From assembly GCA_900553165.1 (NCBI GenBank), contig USCN01000093.1, forward strand, positions 1-5,770: a stretch of 5,770 nt of DNA, read 5' to 3'. Every line of letters starts with the position of its first letter. The first letter of the stretch is position 1. Positions 4,343 through 5,770 of this stretch are shown here, one piece after another. Source of the stretch: an uncultured Collinsella sp. (GTDB taxonomy: Bacteria; Actinomycetota; Coriobacteriia; Coriobacteriales; Coriobacteriaceae). The notes under the pieces are model-generated. The model did no database searches and was not told the origin of the DNA. It saw only the letters and a program-made list of their open reading frames with translations. The position numbers and the translations under genes were made by a program.

Positions 4343-5770
4343 ATGACCCAGCCCTTGCCCTGGGAAAAGAACGCCGCGGTACCCGTGCCGCCCGCGCCGG
4401 AACCCGTGCCGCTCGATGCATACACCGCCCCCGCTGCGCCGGAGCCCGAGCTCGTTCCGCTCGACATCTATGACGCTCCCGCGCCGGCGCCCAAGCCTAT
4501 CAAGCCGCTCGTCGACATCGACAGCCTTAATCCCGCCCAGCGCGAGGCGGTCCTGTCCACCGAGGGCCCGTTGCTGGTGCTCGCCGGCGCCGGCTCGGGC
4601 AAGACCCGCGTCTTGACCTTCCGCATCGCACATATGCTCGGCGACCTGGGCGTTAAGCCTTGGCAGGTTCTTGCCATTACGTTTACCAACAAGGCTGCGG
4701 CCGAGATGCGCGAGCGTCTGGCGGCACTCATCCCCAGCGGCACTCGTGGCATGTGGGTGTGCACCTTCCATGCCATGTGCGTGCGCATGCTGCGCGAGGA
4801 CGCCGACCTGCTGGGCTATACCGGTCAATTCACCATCTACGATGACGACGACTCAAAGCGCATGGTACGTGACATTATGCAGGCGCTCGGCATCGAGCAA
4901 AAGCAGTTCCCCATCAACATGATCCGCAGCAAGATCAGCTCGGCCAAAAACGCCATGATCGGGCCCGAGGACATGCTCAAATCCGCTGACAGCCCCAATG
5001 ACAAAAAGGCCGCGCAGGTCTACCTAGAGCTGGAGCGCCGCCTGCGCGCCGCCAACGCGATGGACTTCGACGACCTGCTCGTGCGCACGCTCGAGCTACT
5101 GCGAACCCGCCCCGAGGTGCTCGATAAGTACCAAGAGCGCTTCCGCTACATTAGCGTCGACGAGTATCAGGACACCAACCACGTCCAGTACGAGATCGCC
5201 AACCTGCTGGCCGCCGAGTACCAAAACCTCATGGTTGTGGGCGACGACGACCAGTCCATTTATAGCTGGCGTGGCGCCGACATCACCAATATCCTGGACT
5301 TTGAGAAGGACTTTAAAAACTGCAAGACCGTCAAGCTGGAGCAGAACTATCGCTCCACGGGTCACATCCTGAGCGCCGCCAATGCTGTTGTTCGCCACAA
5401 CTCGCAGCGCAAGGACAAGCGCCTGTTTACGGCCGAGGGCGATGGCGAGAAGATTCAGGCTTTCCAGGCAAGCGACGAGCGCGACGAGGGCCGCTGGATT
5501 GCCGGCGAGATCGAGAAGCTGCATGCCAAAGGCACGAGCTACGACGATATCGCCGTGTTCTACCGCACCAACGCCCAGTCGCGTATCCTCGAAGATATGT
5601 TCCTGCGCGCGGGCGTGCCCTACAAGATCGTGGGCGGCACGCGATTCTTCGACCGTGCCGAGATCCGCGACGTCATGGCCTACCTCAAGATGATCGTGAA
5701 CCCGGCCGACGAGATGAGCGTCAAGCGCGTCATCAACACGCCGCGCCGCGGCATCGGCAAGTCCACGGTG
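4343..5770 (+). CDS. pcrA: PcrA/UvrD-type superfamily 1A DNA helicase, N-terminal part
   Basis: An ATP-driven 3'-5' DNA helicase of the repair and replication-conflict type. The ATG at 4343 follows GAGGAG (4331-4336) by six bases. The frame stays open to the window edge, giving 476 residues of a protein normally about 720-830 long. Visible motifs are the Q motif NPAQREAV (63-70), Walker A AGAGSGKT (81-88), Ia TFTNKAA (113-119), the Walker B/motif II VDEYQDTN (272-279), motif III GDDDQSIYSWRGAD (300-313) and motif IV QNYRS (334-338, R337). The fragment ends at TPRRGIG, entering domain 2B. DEYQDTN favours PcrA/UvrD over Rep or RecB. The first 60 residues are an unusual Pro/Ala-rich tail with two related repeats. 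It has its own candidate promoter and sits beyond the uppP terminator, so it is not in that operon. The choice between the names pcrA and uvrD is conventional. Confidence 0.95.
   Translation, partial: MTQPLPWEKNAAVPVPPAPEPVPLDAYTAPAAPEPELVPLDIYDAPAPAPKPIKPLVDIDSLNPAQREAVLSTEGPLLVLAGAGSGKTRVLTFRIAHMLGDLGVKPWQVLAITFTNKAAAEMRERLAALIPSGTRGMWVCTFHAMCVRMLREDADLLGYTGQFTIYDDDDSKRMVRDIMQALGIEQKQFPINMIRSKISSAKNAMIGPEDMLKSADSPNDKKAAQVYLELERRLRAANAMDFDDLLVRTLELLRTRPEVLDKYQERFRYISVDEYQDTNHVQYEIANLLAAEYQNLMVVGDDDQSIYSWRGADITNILDFEKDFKNCKTVKLEQNYRSTGHILSAANAVVRHNSQRKDKRLFTAEGDGEKIQAFQASDERDEGRWIAGEIEKLHAKGTSYDDIAVFYRTNAQSRILEDMFLRAGVPYKIVGGTRFFDRAEIRDVMAYLKMIVNPADEMSVKRVINTPRRGIGKSTV

Noticed and set aside
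4325..4828. Minus-strand frame of 167 codons opposite the helicase start
   Set aside because: It is antisense to the helicase Q motif and Walker A region, and shows no domain of its own.
1..5770. CRISPR array, tRNA, rRNA, or phage or transposase genes
   Set aside because: No regularly spaced direct repeats, no cloverleaf-like segments and no mobile-element protein motifs were seen on either strand.

Overview
The window looks like chromosomal DNA from a high-GC Gram-positive. The dense GC-rich codon use, the protein set and the spelling of the universal stress protein and UppP suggest an actinobacterium of the Coriobacteriia, perhaps Collinsella. That placement is inference; no rRNA or marker gene is present to settle it.

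Layout from left to right. (1) The C-terminal 73 codons of an unrecognised gene end at 222. (2) A 178-base gap holds two adjacent strong hairpins and a weak promoter candidate. (3) A tightly spaced two-component pair follows: an OmpR/PhoB-type response regulator (401-1072) and a short intramembrane-sensing histidine kinase (1082-2125) of the BceRS/GraRS kind. (4) A convergent gap carries a small terminator hairpin and then a roughly 130-base multi-part inverted repeat that runs into the end of the next gene. (5) A minus-strand universal stress protein gene (2330-2756) is complete at both ends but broken by a frameshift near 2627. (6) A divergent 249-base regulatory gap contains a terminator-like hairpin with six Ts in the leader of the next gene. 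(7) uppP/bacA (undecaprenyl-diphosphate phosphatase) probably starts at a TTG at 3006 and carries an unusual acidic loop. (8) A 356-base gap contains a near-perfect 100-base hairpin with a nested intrinsic terminator, a second 47-base hairpin, three evenly spaced ACCTGAC motifs and a promoter candidate. (9) The N-terminal 476 codons of a PcrA/UvrD-type helicase, with a proline-rich repeated N-terminal tail, run off the right edge.

How the genes may work together. BceRS-type systems classically sense peptide antibiotics that bind lipid II cycle intermediates, and UppP recycles undecaprenyl diphosphate, the target of bacitracin. Finding both within 1 kb, with no BceAB-type transporter in the window, suggests a cell-envelope stress theme, but a regulatory link is only inferred. 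The helicase is a housekeeping DNA-repair gene, apparently with its own promoter. The most distinctive feature of the window is the run of long stem-loops in nearly every intergenic gap. No mobile-element protein, CRISPR array, tRNA or rRNA was seen, and I found no clear new multi-gene system.
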